46,452 bases of DNA from Streptomyces sp. SID10853 (GTDB taxonomy: Bacteria > Actinomycetota > Actinomycetes > Streptomycetales > Streptomycetaceae): assembly GCF_010548145.1 (NCBI RefSeq), contig NZ_JAAGLN010000027.1, positions 1 through 46,452 on the forward strand. Reading direction: 5' to 3'. A program made the translations under genes and the position numbers. This document shows, one piece after another, positions 32,336 through 39,319 of the stretch. The notes under the pieces were generated by a model, which was given only the letters and a program-made list of their open reading frames with translations, had not been told where the DNA came from and did no database searches. The first letter of the stretch is position 1, and every line of letters begins with the position of its first letter.

Positions 32336-33676
32336 ATGGCCGCCCGGCGGAAGCGACCGCAGTTCGACGAGCCGCTCATCTCGGTCGAGATCTGCGCTGG
32401 AGCAGGTGGACAGGCTCTTGGGCTGCACAATGCGGGGTTTGATCACCTGGCACTTGTTGAATGGGATCGGCATGCCGTCGGTACCTTGCAGGGGAATGTT
32501 AAATCTTGGCCGGGCTGGAGCAAGGCGAAGGCGAATTCGCTGACTCCGGGAGATGTCAAAGACTTTCTTGATTCGCCAGAATGTGAAGAGATTAAGAAGA
32601 GCGGTCGGCGAATCGACTTGCTCGCTGGTGGAGTTCCCTGTCCGCCGTTCTCTCTGGCAGGTAAGCAGCTTGGTCCGGAAGATGAACGGGATCTCTTTCC
32701 GGATATGTTGAAGATTGTCGAAGAGCTCAGGCCTAACGCGATCATGATCGAGAATGTGCGCGGAATTCTGGAACCGCCACAAATGTTCATTTCTTACCGT
32801 AGAAAGATTGTGAACAAGCTCCGCAGCTTGGGATATTTGGTTCCGTCAATCAATGAGGAATGGTCGACGGGCCGGCAGGATCAGGAGATGAAGAAAGTCT
32901 GGCGTCGAGTTGAGGCCAAGGATTTTGGTGTCCCTCAGCTGCGGCCTCGCGCGATCCTCGTGGCGATTCACGAAGATGTCTCTGACGGGTGCAGTTTTGT
33001 GTGGCCAGTCAAGACGCAAGGAAGTCGCGCGACTGTCTACGACAAGCTCAGGCCTACAATGCTGAGGCGATGCCAGGAATATTGGTCGCTGAACAAGGAT
33101 GGGAAGCCCGCGCTCCCGGATGAGAAGACAGGCCAAGACGTTTTCCGTGCTTGGGAAGCCGATTCTGCGGGTATGCGGTCTGGGCCCACCCAAGGTGTGG
33201 CTCCGACGCTGGTCGGAGGGTCTCGGAAGCACGGTGGTGCTGATCTCGGCCCCAGCCGAGCCAAGCGTGCATGGGCAGATCTTGGGGTCGACGGGAACGG
33301 CGTGGCAAACGACGAAGCATACTGCGACCCTGGACGGGATCTGTTCCGTCCGGATGGCCCGATGCTTACTGTTGAGCAGGCGGCAATTATTCAGGGGTTT
33401 CCATCGACATGGAAATTCGAGGGCGGGAAAACGGCACAGTACCGGCAGATCGGAAACGCTTTTCCTCCGCCAGTCGCTGAAGCTGTCGGGCGGGCCATTG
33501 CTGCTGTGCTGCGGCCTGAGAGTCGACGTGAACTTATGGGCGGTTATGAAATGAAGGAAAGCGTAGACGTCGCGGTTGAAGATTCCTCAAATCTGACGAT
33601 TTTCTCAGTGGAAGCCGTCGGGCATGCTTCTGCGTCCGATGACCGTAGCGGAGATCTTGTCCGCGCAGGAGCATGA
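32336..33676 (+). CDS. DNA (cytosine-5-)-methyltransferase
   Basis: A 446-residue C5-methylase using S-adenosylmethionine. Motif I ICAGAGGQALGL (19-30), motif IV GGVPCPPFS with catalytic C102, motif VI ENVRG (139-143), motif VIII QLRPRAILVAI (201-211), a variable target-recognition region of about 150 residues, and motif X QIGNAFPPPVAEAVGRAI are all intact. The target sequence cannot be read from the protein. ATG 32336 begins 136 bp after the helicase stop. The last 72 bp overlap the convergent vsr gene, and about 45 residues extend past motif X. Codons here are unusually A/T-ending for this genome, indicating transfer. Confidence 0.95.
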   Translation: MAARRKRPQFDEPLISVEICAGAGGQALGLHNAGFDHLALVEWDRHAVGTLQGNVKSWPGWSKAKANSLTPGDVKDFLDSPECEEIKKSGRRIDLLAGGVPCPPFSLAGKQLGPEDERDLFPDMLKIVEELRPNAIMIENVRGILEPPQMFISYRRKIVNKLRSLGYLVPSINEEWSTGRQDQEMKKVWRRVEAKDFGVPQLRPRAILVAIHEDVSDGCSFVWPVKTQGSRATVYDKLRPTMLRRCQEYWSLNKDGKPALPDEKTGQDVFRAWEADSAGMRSGPTQGVAPTLVGGSRKHGGADLGPSRAKRAWADLGVDGNGVANDEAYCDPGRDLFRPDGPMLTVEQAAIIQGFPSTWKFEGGKTAQYRQIGNAFPPPVAEAVGRAIAAVLRPESRRELMGGYEMKESVDVAVEDSSNLTIFSVEAVGHASASDDRSGDLVRAGA

Positions 33677-34069
33677 GTTCTCATGTTCCCAGAACCTGAG
33701 CACGAGCCACCCCGCTTCGACTAGCTTTCTGTCAGTGTCGCGATCGCGTTCTATGTTTCGCAGTACTTTGGCCGACCAGTAGCCAGAGTTCGTCTTCGGG
33801 GGGACGTAGTGATCGGGGCAGCCATGCCAGTAGCACCCGTCGATAAACACTGCCACCTTTGTCGGCCGGAAGACCAGATCTGCCGTGCGTCGAAGTCCGG
33901 GAAGCGGCCGTGTGCTGACGCGATATCGCAGCCCACGTGCGTGCACTAGGCGGCGAATATGCTGTTCGGGTTTCGTGTCCCGGCTGCGGATCGCTTGCAT
34001 GTTGCGGCGCCTCGCGGCAGATGAGGCCCAGGATCCGTCCGGGGGCGTCCACTCGGTGTTCTCGGCCAT
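33605..34069 (-). CDS. vsr: Very short patch repair (Vsr) mismatch endonuclease
   Basis: A 154-residue Vsr-type nuclease that nicks DNA next to T:G mismatches left by deamination of 5-methylcytosine. RNMQAIRSRDTKPEQHIRR near the start and the core TADLVF with D64, VAVFIDGCYWHGCPDH with H82, and the KTNSGYW..K..RN..RD segment include the expected metal and catalytic residues. It is convergent with the methylase and overlaps its 3' end by 72 bp. ATG 34069 has no ribosome-binding site, but TAACCT 8 nt upstream would allow a leaderless message. It protects the host against mutagenesis by the neighbouring methylase, or acts as a nuclease of the system. Confidence 0.93.
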   Translation of the reverse strand: MAENTEWTPPDGSWASSAARRRNMQAIRSRDTKPEQHIRRLVHARGLRYRVSTRPLPGLRRTADLVFRPTKVAVFIDGCYWHGCPDHYVPPKTNSGYWSAKVLRNIERDRDTDRKLVEAGWLVLRFWEHENSCSCADKISATVIGRRSMPDGFH

Positions 34070-34112
34070 GCTTCGAGGTTAGCTAAGGAGTCACGGGCCA
34101 TGCGATGTGCGC

Positions 34113-34370
34113 TGGACCCATCCCGGTGGCACTCCCGGTAGGCGCTCTTCCGCCCCGCACCAGCACCCGGCGTTCCGGGCCGGGTGCGAGGGGGCGGGCT
34201 CGGCCTCGGGCTGCCAGGTTGGTGGCGTACTGGGGGAGCAAGGCCGTTTCCCACGGGGACTCTTCGTGCCCGCCCCGGACAGTTCCCGCAGCGCCGGTTC
34301 GATCTCGATCAGGCGCGCCGGGTGGGAGGCGTACTCCGGCTCCAGGGCCCGGCACGCGGCCGGGAGTCGG
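34113..34370 (-). pseudogene. Decayed partial copy of the SEC-C/TPR gene
   Basis: On the minus strand this segment repeats the 3' end of the intact gene at 37127-38122. Matching pieces include EYASHPARLIEIEPALRELS against EYPSHATHLIEIESALRELS, ETALLPQYATNLAARGRA, and ARNAGCWCGAEE for the SEC-C motif. The three pieces fall in different frames, and a segment of about 60 bp (codons for GIVTGSIPSYEAFAASESA) is missing. It starts abruptly near 34370 and never had, or has lost, the N-terminal two thirds. It directly adjoins the right edge of the island. Confidence 0.85.
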
Positions 34371-34375
34371 GTAGT

Positions 34376-34724
34376 CCCTTGCTCCAGCCGTAGATCGTGA
34401 TCTCGGTGCAGGGCCGGTGCCGGCCGCTGCCGGGACAGTCCGGCCATGTTGATCACCGCGAATTGTGCGGACTGACCAGGAGCGGCGGCCGCAGGTCACA
34501 GCATGGTTGCGTGCTTGGTCGACCTGGCTTGTGCGCCGCTTTCTGGGTAGGTGCGCGGTACAGGAACGCCGATCTCTCTCAGTGAGTGGCGTGTGGAGTG
34601 GGTGTATGGCCTCCCCTCGCGTTGCCCCCGCAGGGCAGTCCCCGGCCCGCCCGAGTGGCTGCACGGAAGAACCCGTGGACCGACGGCCTGGCCAAGTCGG
34701 AGCGCAGGGACAAGGGGATGTCGT
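34376..34724. other. Intergenic region without a recognisable gene
   Basis: About 350 bp between the SEC-C remnant and the APC permease. Open frames on both strands have no start signals or protein-like composition. The right end should hold the permease promoter, but no clear -10/-35 pair stands out. Confidence 0.5.
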
Positions 34725-36395
34725 ATGGCCGATATATCCAACTCTCCGAGCGGATCCTCGGAGAAACCAAGGCTGCGGCGAGACATGGGCCGGATCAGTC
34801 TGCTGTTCGCCGGTGTGGGGTCGATCATCGGCTCGGGCTGGCTCTTCGGAGCACTCAACGCGGCCCGGCTGGCAGGGCCGGCCTCGATCTTCTCCTGGGC
34901 GATCGCCGCTGTGATGATCCTGCTCATCGGGCTGTGTTTCGCCGAGCTGGGGACCATGTTTCCGGTGTCCGGTGGAGTGGTGCGTTTTCCGCATATCTCC
35001 TTCGGGTCGTTCGCCAGTTACACCATGGGATGGATCAACTGGATCGCCGCGGCGACCGTCGCTCCCATTGAGGTGGAAGGCGCCCTCCAATACGCGACCA
35101 AATGGGCGGACTTCACGCAGTTCCATCCGAAAACCGGGACGCACACACTGACGGCACTCGGTTATGTGGTCGCGGTCATCGCGATGGCGTTCTTCGTGGC
35201 GTTGAACTACTTCGGCATCCGCTGGTTCGCGCGGGTCAACAACGCGCTGGTGTGGTGGAAGCTGGCCGTCATCATCCTGGTGGTCGTTGCCTTCGCCGTC
35301 ACGGCGTTCCACGGCCGGAACTTCACCGCTGCGGAGTACGGCGGGTTCGCACCGGGCGGGATGAAGGGCATCTTCACGGCCATCTCGACCGCTGGAATCA
35401 CCTTCTCCTTCCTCGGCTTCCGCCAAGGCGTCGAGCTGGCGGGGGAGACGGACAACCCCAAGCGCAACGTGCCGTTCGCGGTCATCGGTTCGGTGCTGCT
35501 CACCGGAGTGATCTACATTCTGCTGGAGATCGCCTTCATCGCCTCGGTCCCGGGGCACGATCTGAAGTCCTCCGGCGGCTGGCTCAGTCTGACGTTCGCC
35601 AACGACTTCGGTCCGCTGGCGGCGATCGCCAGCGCCATCGGGCTCGGCTGGCTGGCGTACATCCTGTATGTCGACGCCGTGATCTCCCCTGCGGACACCG
35701 GACTGGTCTACACGACGGTCACGGCCCGTATCTCGTACGCCATGGGGCGGAACGGTAACGCGCCGGAGGCGCTGACGAAGACGACCTCTCGCGGAGCGCC
35801 GATGATCAGTCTGATCGTCACGTTCGTGCTGGGGCTGATCGTCTTCCTGCCCTTCCCGAGCTGGCAGCAGCTGGTCGGTTTCATCACCTCTGCGACGGTT
35901 CTGTCCTTCGGCTCCGGCCCGCTCGTGCTGGCTGCGATGCGGCGACAGATACCGGACTGGAACCGGCCCTTCCGGGTGCCCGGCGGCGATGTGATTCCGT
36001 TCCTCGGGATGTACTCGGCGAACCTGATCGTCTACTGGGCCGGCTGGAACACCAACTGGAAGCTGTTCGCGACCATCGGCATCGGCTTCGTTCTTCTGGC
36101 GATCTTCGAGGTCACCGACAAGGGCCGGGCCCCGAAGCTGGACTGGCGGGCGGGTCTGCCGTGGCTGGCGCCGTGGCTGGTGGGCCTGGCCGTCGTCAGC
36201 TGGGTGGGTGATTACGACGGCGGCCTGGGTTACATCGGGCTCGGCTGGGGCTTCCTGGTCAACCTGGTTCTCGCCGCGATCGTCTATCTGCTCGCGCTGA
36301 GGTCCAAGCTGCCGACGGCACGGGTGGAGCGCCATATCGAGGAGGCCCGCGCCGAGGCCCGGGTCGAAGAAGAGGAACTGGGGCTGACGGAGTAG
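34725..36395 (+). CDS. APC-superfamily amino acid permease
   Basis: A 556-residue membrane transporter. MGRISLLFAGVGSIIGSGWL at residues 21-40 is the amino-acid-permease entry motif (GS/AIIGSGW), and ELGTMFPVSGGVVRFPH marks the second half of the substrate site. At least 12 spans follow, and the C-terminus is a charged Glu/Arg tail (VERHIEEARAEARVEEEE). It resembles aspartate/proton-symporter-like permeases with extra spans. ATG 34725 follows AAGGGG; the conserved region starts soon after it, so much longer in-frame starts are unlikely. It is flanked by the decayed and intact copies of the SEC-C gene. Confidence 0.9.
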   Translation: MADISNSPSGSSEKPRLRRDMGRISLLFAGVGSIIGSGWLFGALNAARLAGPASIFSWAIAAVMILLIGLCFAELGTMFPVSGGVVRFPHISFGSFASYTMGWINWIAAATVAPIEVEGALQYATKWADFTQFHPKTGTHTLTALGYVVAVIAMAFFVALNYFGIRWFARVNNALVWWKLAVIILVVVAFAVTAFHGRNFTAAEYGGFAPGGMKGIFTAISTAGITFSFLGFRQGVELAGETDNPKRNVPFAVIGSVLLTGVIYILLEIAFIASVPGHDLKSSGGWLSLTFANDFGPLAAIASAIGLGWLAYILYVDAVISPADTGLVYTTVTARISYAMGRNGNAPEALTKTTSRGAPMISLIVTFVLGLIVFLPFPSWQQLVGFITSATVLSFGSGPLVLAAMRRQIPDWNRPFRVPGGDVIPFLGMYSANLIVYWAGWNTNWKLFATIGIGFVLLAIFEVTDKGRAPKLDWRAGLPWLAPWLVGLAVVSWVGDYDGGLGYIGLGWGFLVNLVLAAIVYLLALRSKLPTARVERHIEEARAEARVEEEELGLTE

Positions 36396-36431
36396 CGGGC
36401 GCCCGTCCCGTGGTGGCGAGCGGTGCCGACC

Positions 36432-36632
36432 CGGGCGTTGCTCACCGCTTCGCCCGGGCGTTGCTCACTGCTTGGTCTGGGCGTTGCTCACCGCTTCGCC
36501 CGGGCGTCGCCCATCGCTAGGTCTGGGCGTTGCTCACTGCTCCGCCCCGGGCGTTGCTCACGACTTCGCCCCGGGCGTTGCTCACCGCCCGTTGCTCACG
36601 ACTTCGCCCGGGCGTTGCTCACCGCCCCGCCC
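36432..36632. repeat. Degenerate ~24-bp tandem repeat, about nine units
   Basis: The unit is GGGCGTTGCTCAC(C/T)GCTTCGCCC with variants (GCTTGGTCT, GACTTCGCCCC). It fills most of the 316-bp gap between the APC permease and the YrhK gene. Units abut without spacers, so it is not CRISPR. Copies are diverged and some are truncated. No gene is seen here. Confidence 0.85.
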
Positions 36633-36711
36633 GGCGTGCTGATGTGTCGCTCGCCGGGTGGGGCGGGGTGGCATGTGGAGGTGGGGGTGCTGTTCCGCTT
36701 AGCGTGGCTGC

Positions 36712-37020
36712 ATGAGTACAAGCACACCCTCTGGCATGTTGACGCTGCACATCGGCCACGAGGAGGTGGTTCTCCGGCGGCGCTACGAGATCGCCAGCAT
36801 CCTCAACGACATCCTTATCGCCGTGTGGTTCATCGTCGGCAGCGTGATGTTCTTCTCCGACGACTGGGCCACGATGGGGACGTGGTGTTTCCTCATCGGC
36901 AGCATCGAACTGCTGATCCGCCCGGTCATCCGGCTCTTTCGGCATCTGCACATTCAGCGGGTCCGTTCCTCGTCCGACTCCGCGAACGGGCAGGTCTCCG
37001 ACGCCGCGCAGGACTATTAG
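36712..37020 (+). CDS. YrhK-domain membrane protein
   Basis: A 102-residue protein with a YrhK-like domain: HIGHEEVVLRRRYEIASILN, then spans DILIAVWFIVGSVMFF and MGTWCFLIGSIELLIRP, and a helical RLFRHLHIQR ending before a polar tail. Two membrane segments are predicted. The function of the family is unknown. ATG 36712 has no ribosome-binding site; TAGCGT a few nucleotides upstream suggests a leaderless transcript. Confidence 0.8.
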   Translation: MSTSTPSGMLTLHIGHEEVVLRRRYEIASILNDILIAVWFIVGSVMFFSDDWATMGTWCFLIGSIELLIRPVIRLFRHLHIQRVRSSSDSANGQVSDAAQDY

Positions 37021-37040
37021 GGCCGCGGCCCGCGCCGGGC

Positions 37041-37110
37041 CATCCGTAGTGCCACCCGTAGCGTCACGCGCACCGCCACCCCCGTAGCGCCACCCGTAGC
37101 GCCGCGGGAA
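37041..37110. repeat. CCCGTAGCGCCAC short tandem repeats
   Basis: Four to five imperfect copies of a 12-13-bp unit (CCGTAGTGCCA, CCCGTAGCGTCA, CCCGTAGCGCCA, CCCGTAGCGCCG) lie between the convergent YrhK and SEC-C genes. Confidence 0.6.
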
Positions 37111-37126
37111 ACGTCCAGCAGAGCCC

Positions 37127-38122
37127 CTACGCCCCGTGGCACCCCCGATAAGCCACCCCCACCCCGCACCAGCACGCCGCGTTCCGGGCCGGGGGCCACG
37201 GGACGGCTCGGCCGCGGGCTGCCAGGGTCGTGGCGTACTGGGGGAGCAGGGCCGTCTCCGACGGGGACGCCGACTCCGAGGCCGCGAACGCCTCGTACGA
37301 CGGGATGCTCCCCGTCACGATGCCCAGGTTCTTCGTGCCAGCCGCCGACAGTTCCCGCAGCGCCGATTCGATCTCGATCAGGTGCGTCGCGTGGGAGGGG
37401 TACTCCGACTCCAGGGCCGGGTACGCCGCCAGGAGTTCGGCCAGTTCAGCGGCCTGCCAGTGCAGCACCGCCACCGGGAACGGGCGGGACAGGGCCGCCC
37501 GGTAGGTGCCCAACTCCGACTGGAGGCGGGCGATTTCGGCGCGCAGGACCGCCGGGTCGTTCGAGCCGAGGGCCCACAGGCGGTTCGGGTCGTGGAGTTC
37601 GTCGAGGCTGATGTCGCCCGTGTGCAGGGAGTCGGCCAGGGCGTCCCACGCGTCGTGCTCGTTGCCCAGGGCCCTGCTCACGCGGTGCCGGCCGGTGAGG
37701 AGGGCCTGCGCCGCGTACGGGACCTCCTCCGCCGGGTCGACCAGCAGGGTCAGGGCCTTGGTGAAGGTGGCGTGGGCGGCGTCCGGTTCGTCGTGGGCCT
37801 CCAGGGTCTCCGCGACGATCGCCCAGGGGGCCGGGTCCTGCGGGGTCGAGGCGCGGATGCCGTCGATCATGGCGCGGGCCTCCGCCTCGTGGCCGTACTC
37901 CCACAGGTTGGCCGCCTGCAGGGCCTTGATCAGGGCGAGGTTCTCGGCCGGGCCTGCCAGCAGCCGGTCGTAGAGCGTCGTGGCGCGGGCGCGGTCGCCG
38001 GCCAGTTCCAGGTGTGCCGCGGCCTGGAGCAGCAGCGGCTCCTGGTCCTCCGGGTACTGCTCGGCGGTGCGCAGCAGGCGCTCGGCTTCGGCGTGGTGAT
38101 CAGCGGGAGTGTCGGGGCGCAT
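37127..38122 (-). CDS. TPR protein with C-terminal SEC-C metal-binding motif
   Basis: A 331-residue soluble protein. The first ~160 residues are helical repeats of TPR type (ADHHAEAERLLRTAEQYPED, AAAHLELAGDRARATTLYDR, WAIVAETLEAHDEPDAAHATF). A middle helix region contains LRAEIARLQSELGTYRAALS. The C-terminus ends with ARNAACWCGVGVAYRGCHG, a CxC-x8-CH SEC-C zinc motif. Function unknown; SEC-C proteins often act in protein or RNA interactions. ATG 38122 is preferred; TACGGT just upstream suggests leaderless transcription, and a GTG three codons earlier is possible. A broken partial copy lies at 34113-34370. Confidence 0.85.
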   Translation of the reverse strand: MRPDTPADHHAEAERLLRTAEQYPEDQEPLLLQAAAHLELAGDRARATTLYDRLLAGPAENLALIKALQAANLWEYGHEAEARAMIDGIRASTPQDPAPWAIVAETLEAHDEPDAAHATFTKALTLLVDPAEEVPYAAQALLTGRHRVSRALGNEHDAWDALADSLHTGDISLDELHDPNRLWALGSNDPAVLRAEIARLQSELGTYRAALSRPFPVAVLHWQAAELAELLAAYPALESEYPSHATHLIEIESALRELSAAGTKNLGIVTGSIPSYEAFAASESASPSETALLPQYATTLAARGRAVPWPPARNAACWCGVGVAYRGCHGA

Positions 38123-38187
38123 GCTCCACACCGTACTGCCGTACGGGGCTCTGGAGACTTCGGGATCCAGCGCTTATGGTGCCGCCC

Positions 38188-39018
38188 GTGCAGCAGCCGA
38201 CGCGGGACGCGATTCCGGTAGTGGTGCAGCGGGGGGCCTCCCGGCGCCGTACCGTCCTCGCGCGCGGGCTGTGGACCGGCGCCGAAGTGACCGTGACGCT
38301 GGGGCTGATCGTCCTGCTGTTCGTCGTGCAGCAGCTGTGGTGGACCAACCGCGAGGCCCGGCAGGGCGCCGCACACCAAGTGCAGGCGCTGGAACGGCAG
38401 TGGGGCAGCGGCGCGGAACACGGAAGCGGGGCGGGCGACGGGGCTGTGACCCCCGCCACTCCCTCGCCCGGCCCCGACAAGAGCGCCGGGGCCGGTGCGG
38501 GCTCCCGGTCGCGGCCGGCGTCCGGGACCGGCCAGACCGGCCGGGCGGCCGCGCGCGGGCCCGTCTGGGACAAGGCGTACGCGGTGATCCGCATCCCGCG
38601 CATCGGGATCACCGCGCCGATCGCCCAGGGGGTCAGCAAACAGAACGTACTCAACAAGGGATATGTGGGGCATTACGTACAGACCGCCGGGCCCGGTCAG
38701 GCGGGGAACTTCGCGCTCGCCGGGCACCGCAACACCCATGGCGAGCCCTTCCGTTACATCAACCGGCTGCGCCACGGCGACACCGTCACGGTCGAGACCG
38801 CCGACGCCGTCTACACGTACGTCGTCGACAAGGGTCTCCCGCAGACCTCCGCACGTGACAGCGGGGTGATCGCCCCCGTGCCGCGCAGCACCGTCAAGCC
38901 GCAGTACGGCTATCGGACACCCGGCTATTACCTGACGCTGACCACCTGCACCCCCGAGTACACCTCCCGGTACCGGCTCGCCGTCTGGGCCACCTTGCGT
39001 TCCATGCGGCCCCGTTGA
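38188..39018 (+). CDS. Class E sortase
   Basis: A 276-residue membrane-anchored transpeptidase that cleaves LAXTG-type sorting signals and links proteins to peptidoglycan or to pili. An N-terminal span (VTVTLGLIVLLFVVQQLWW) and a Gly/Ser/Pro linker precede the sortase barrel. Catalytic His is in FALAGHRNTHGEPF, Cys in TLTTCTPEYTS, and Arg in SRYRLAVWA. The TLTTC motif is standard for classes D and E. The start is uncertain: GTG 38188 lies 8 nt after a TATGGT-like -10 and fits a leaderless message; ATG 38176 would add four residues. No sortase substrate gene is adjacent. Confidence 0.92.
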   Translation: MQQPTRDAIPVVVQRGASRRRTVLARGLWTGAEVTVTLGLIVLLFVVQQLWWTNREARQGAAHQVQALERQWGSGAEHGSGAGDGAVTPATPSPGPDKSAGAGAGSRSRPASGTGQTGRAAARGPVWDKAYAVIRIPRIGITAPIAQGVSKQNVLNKGYVGHYVQTAGPGQAGNFALAGHRNTHGEPFRYINRLRHGDTVTVETADAVYTYVVDKGLPQTSARDSGVIAPVPRSTVKPQYGYRTPGYYLTLTTCTPEYTSRYRLAVWATLRSMRPR

Positions 39019-39034
39019 CCACGCGGAGACCGTC

Positions 39035-39319
39035 ATGGCCCCTCCCGGTCCGCCCCCGGCACCGCCTAAGGTCACTGACGTGCTCAGACGTCGTCCTCAG
39101 TTGTTGTGGCTGCTTGTGCCCTTTGTCCTGTTCCTGGGGGCGGTGCCGTTCGTCAATCGCGTGCGGCCCGTTCTGCTCGGACTGCCCTTCCTCTTCCTCT
39201 GCATGATCGCGGCGACGCTCCTCACGCCGCTCGCCGTCTGGCTCACCCACCGGGCCGACCGACGTGCCGACCGGGCCGACCGGGCGGGCCTGGCCGACCG
39301 ACGGGGTGAGCGCCCGTGA
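39035..39319 (+). CDS. DUF3311 small membrane subunit
   Basis: A 94-residue protein with two membrane spans (LWLLVPFVLFLGAVPFVNR and LGLPFLFLCMIAATLLTPL) and a charged, repetitive tail (RADRRADRADRAGLADRR). DUF3311 proteins are encoded just before SSS symporters and are thought to be accessory subunits. The stop overlaps the symporter start by 4 nt (GTGA), so the two are translationally coupled. ATG 39035 has GGAG nearby. Confidence 0.88.
   Translation: MAPPGPPPAPPKVTDVLRRRPQLLWLLVPFVLFLGAVPFVNRVRPVLLGLPFLFLCMIAATLLTPLAVWLTHRADRRADRADRAGLADRRGERP

Noticed and set aside
26600..34724. Prophage or integrative conjugative element
   Set aside because: No integrase, excisionase, replication, transfer or structural phage genes and no att-like direct repeats were found; the content is only defence-type genes.
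34083..36335. Long reverse open frame of 750 codons opposite the APC permease
   Set aside because: It is Arg/Asp/Gln/His-rich antisense of a clear membrane permease, a GC-bias artefact. Only its end overlaps the real SEC-C remnant.
36432..36632. CRISPR array
   Set aside because: Units are contiguous and diverged, with no unique spacers, and no cas genes are present.
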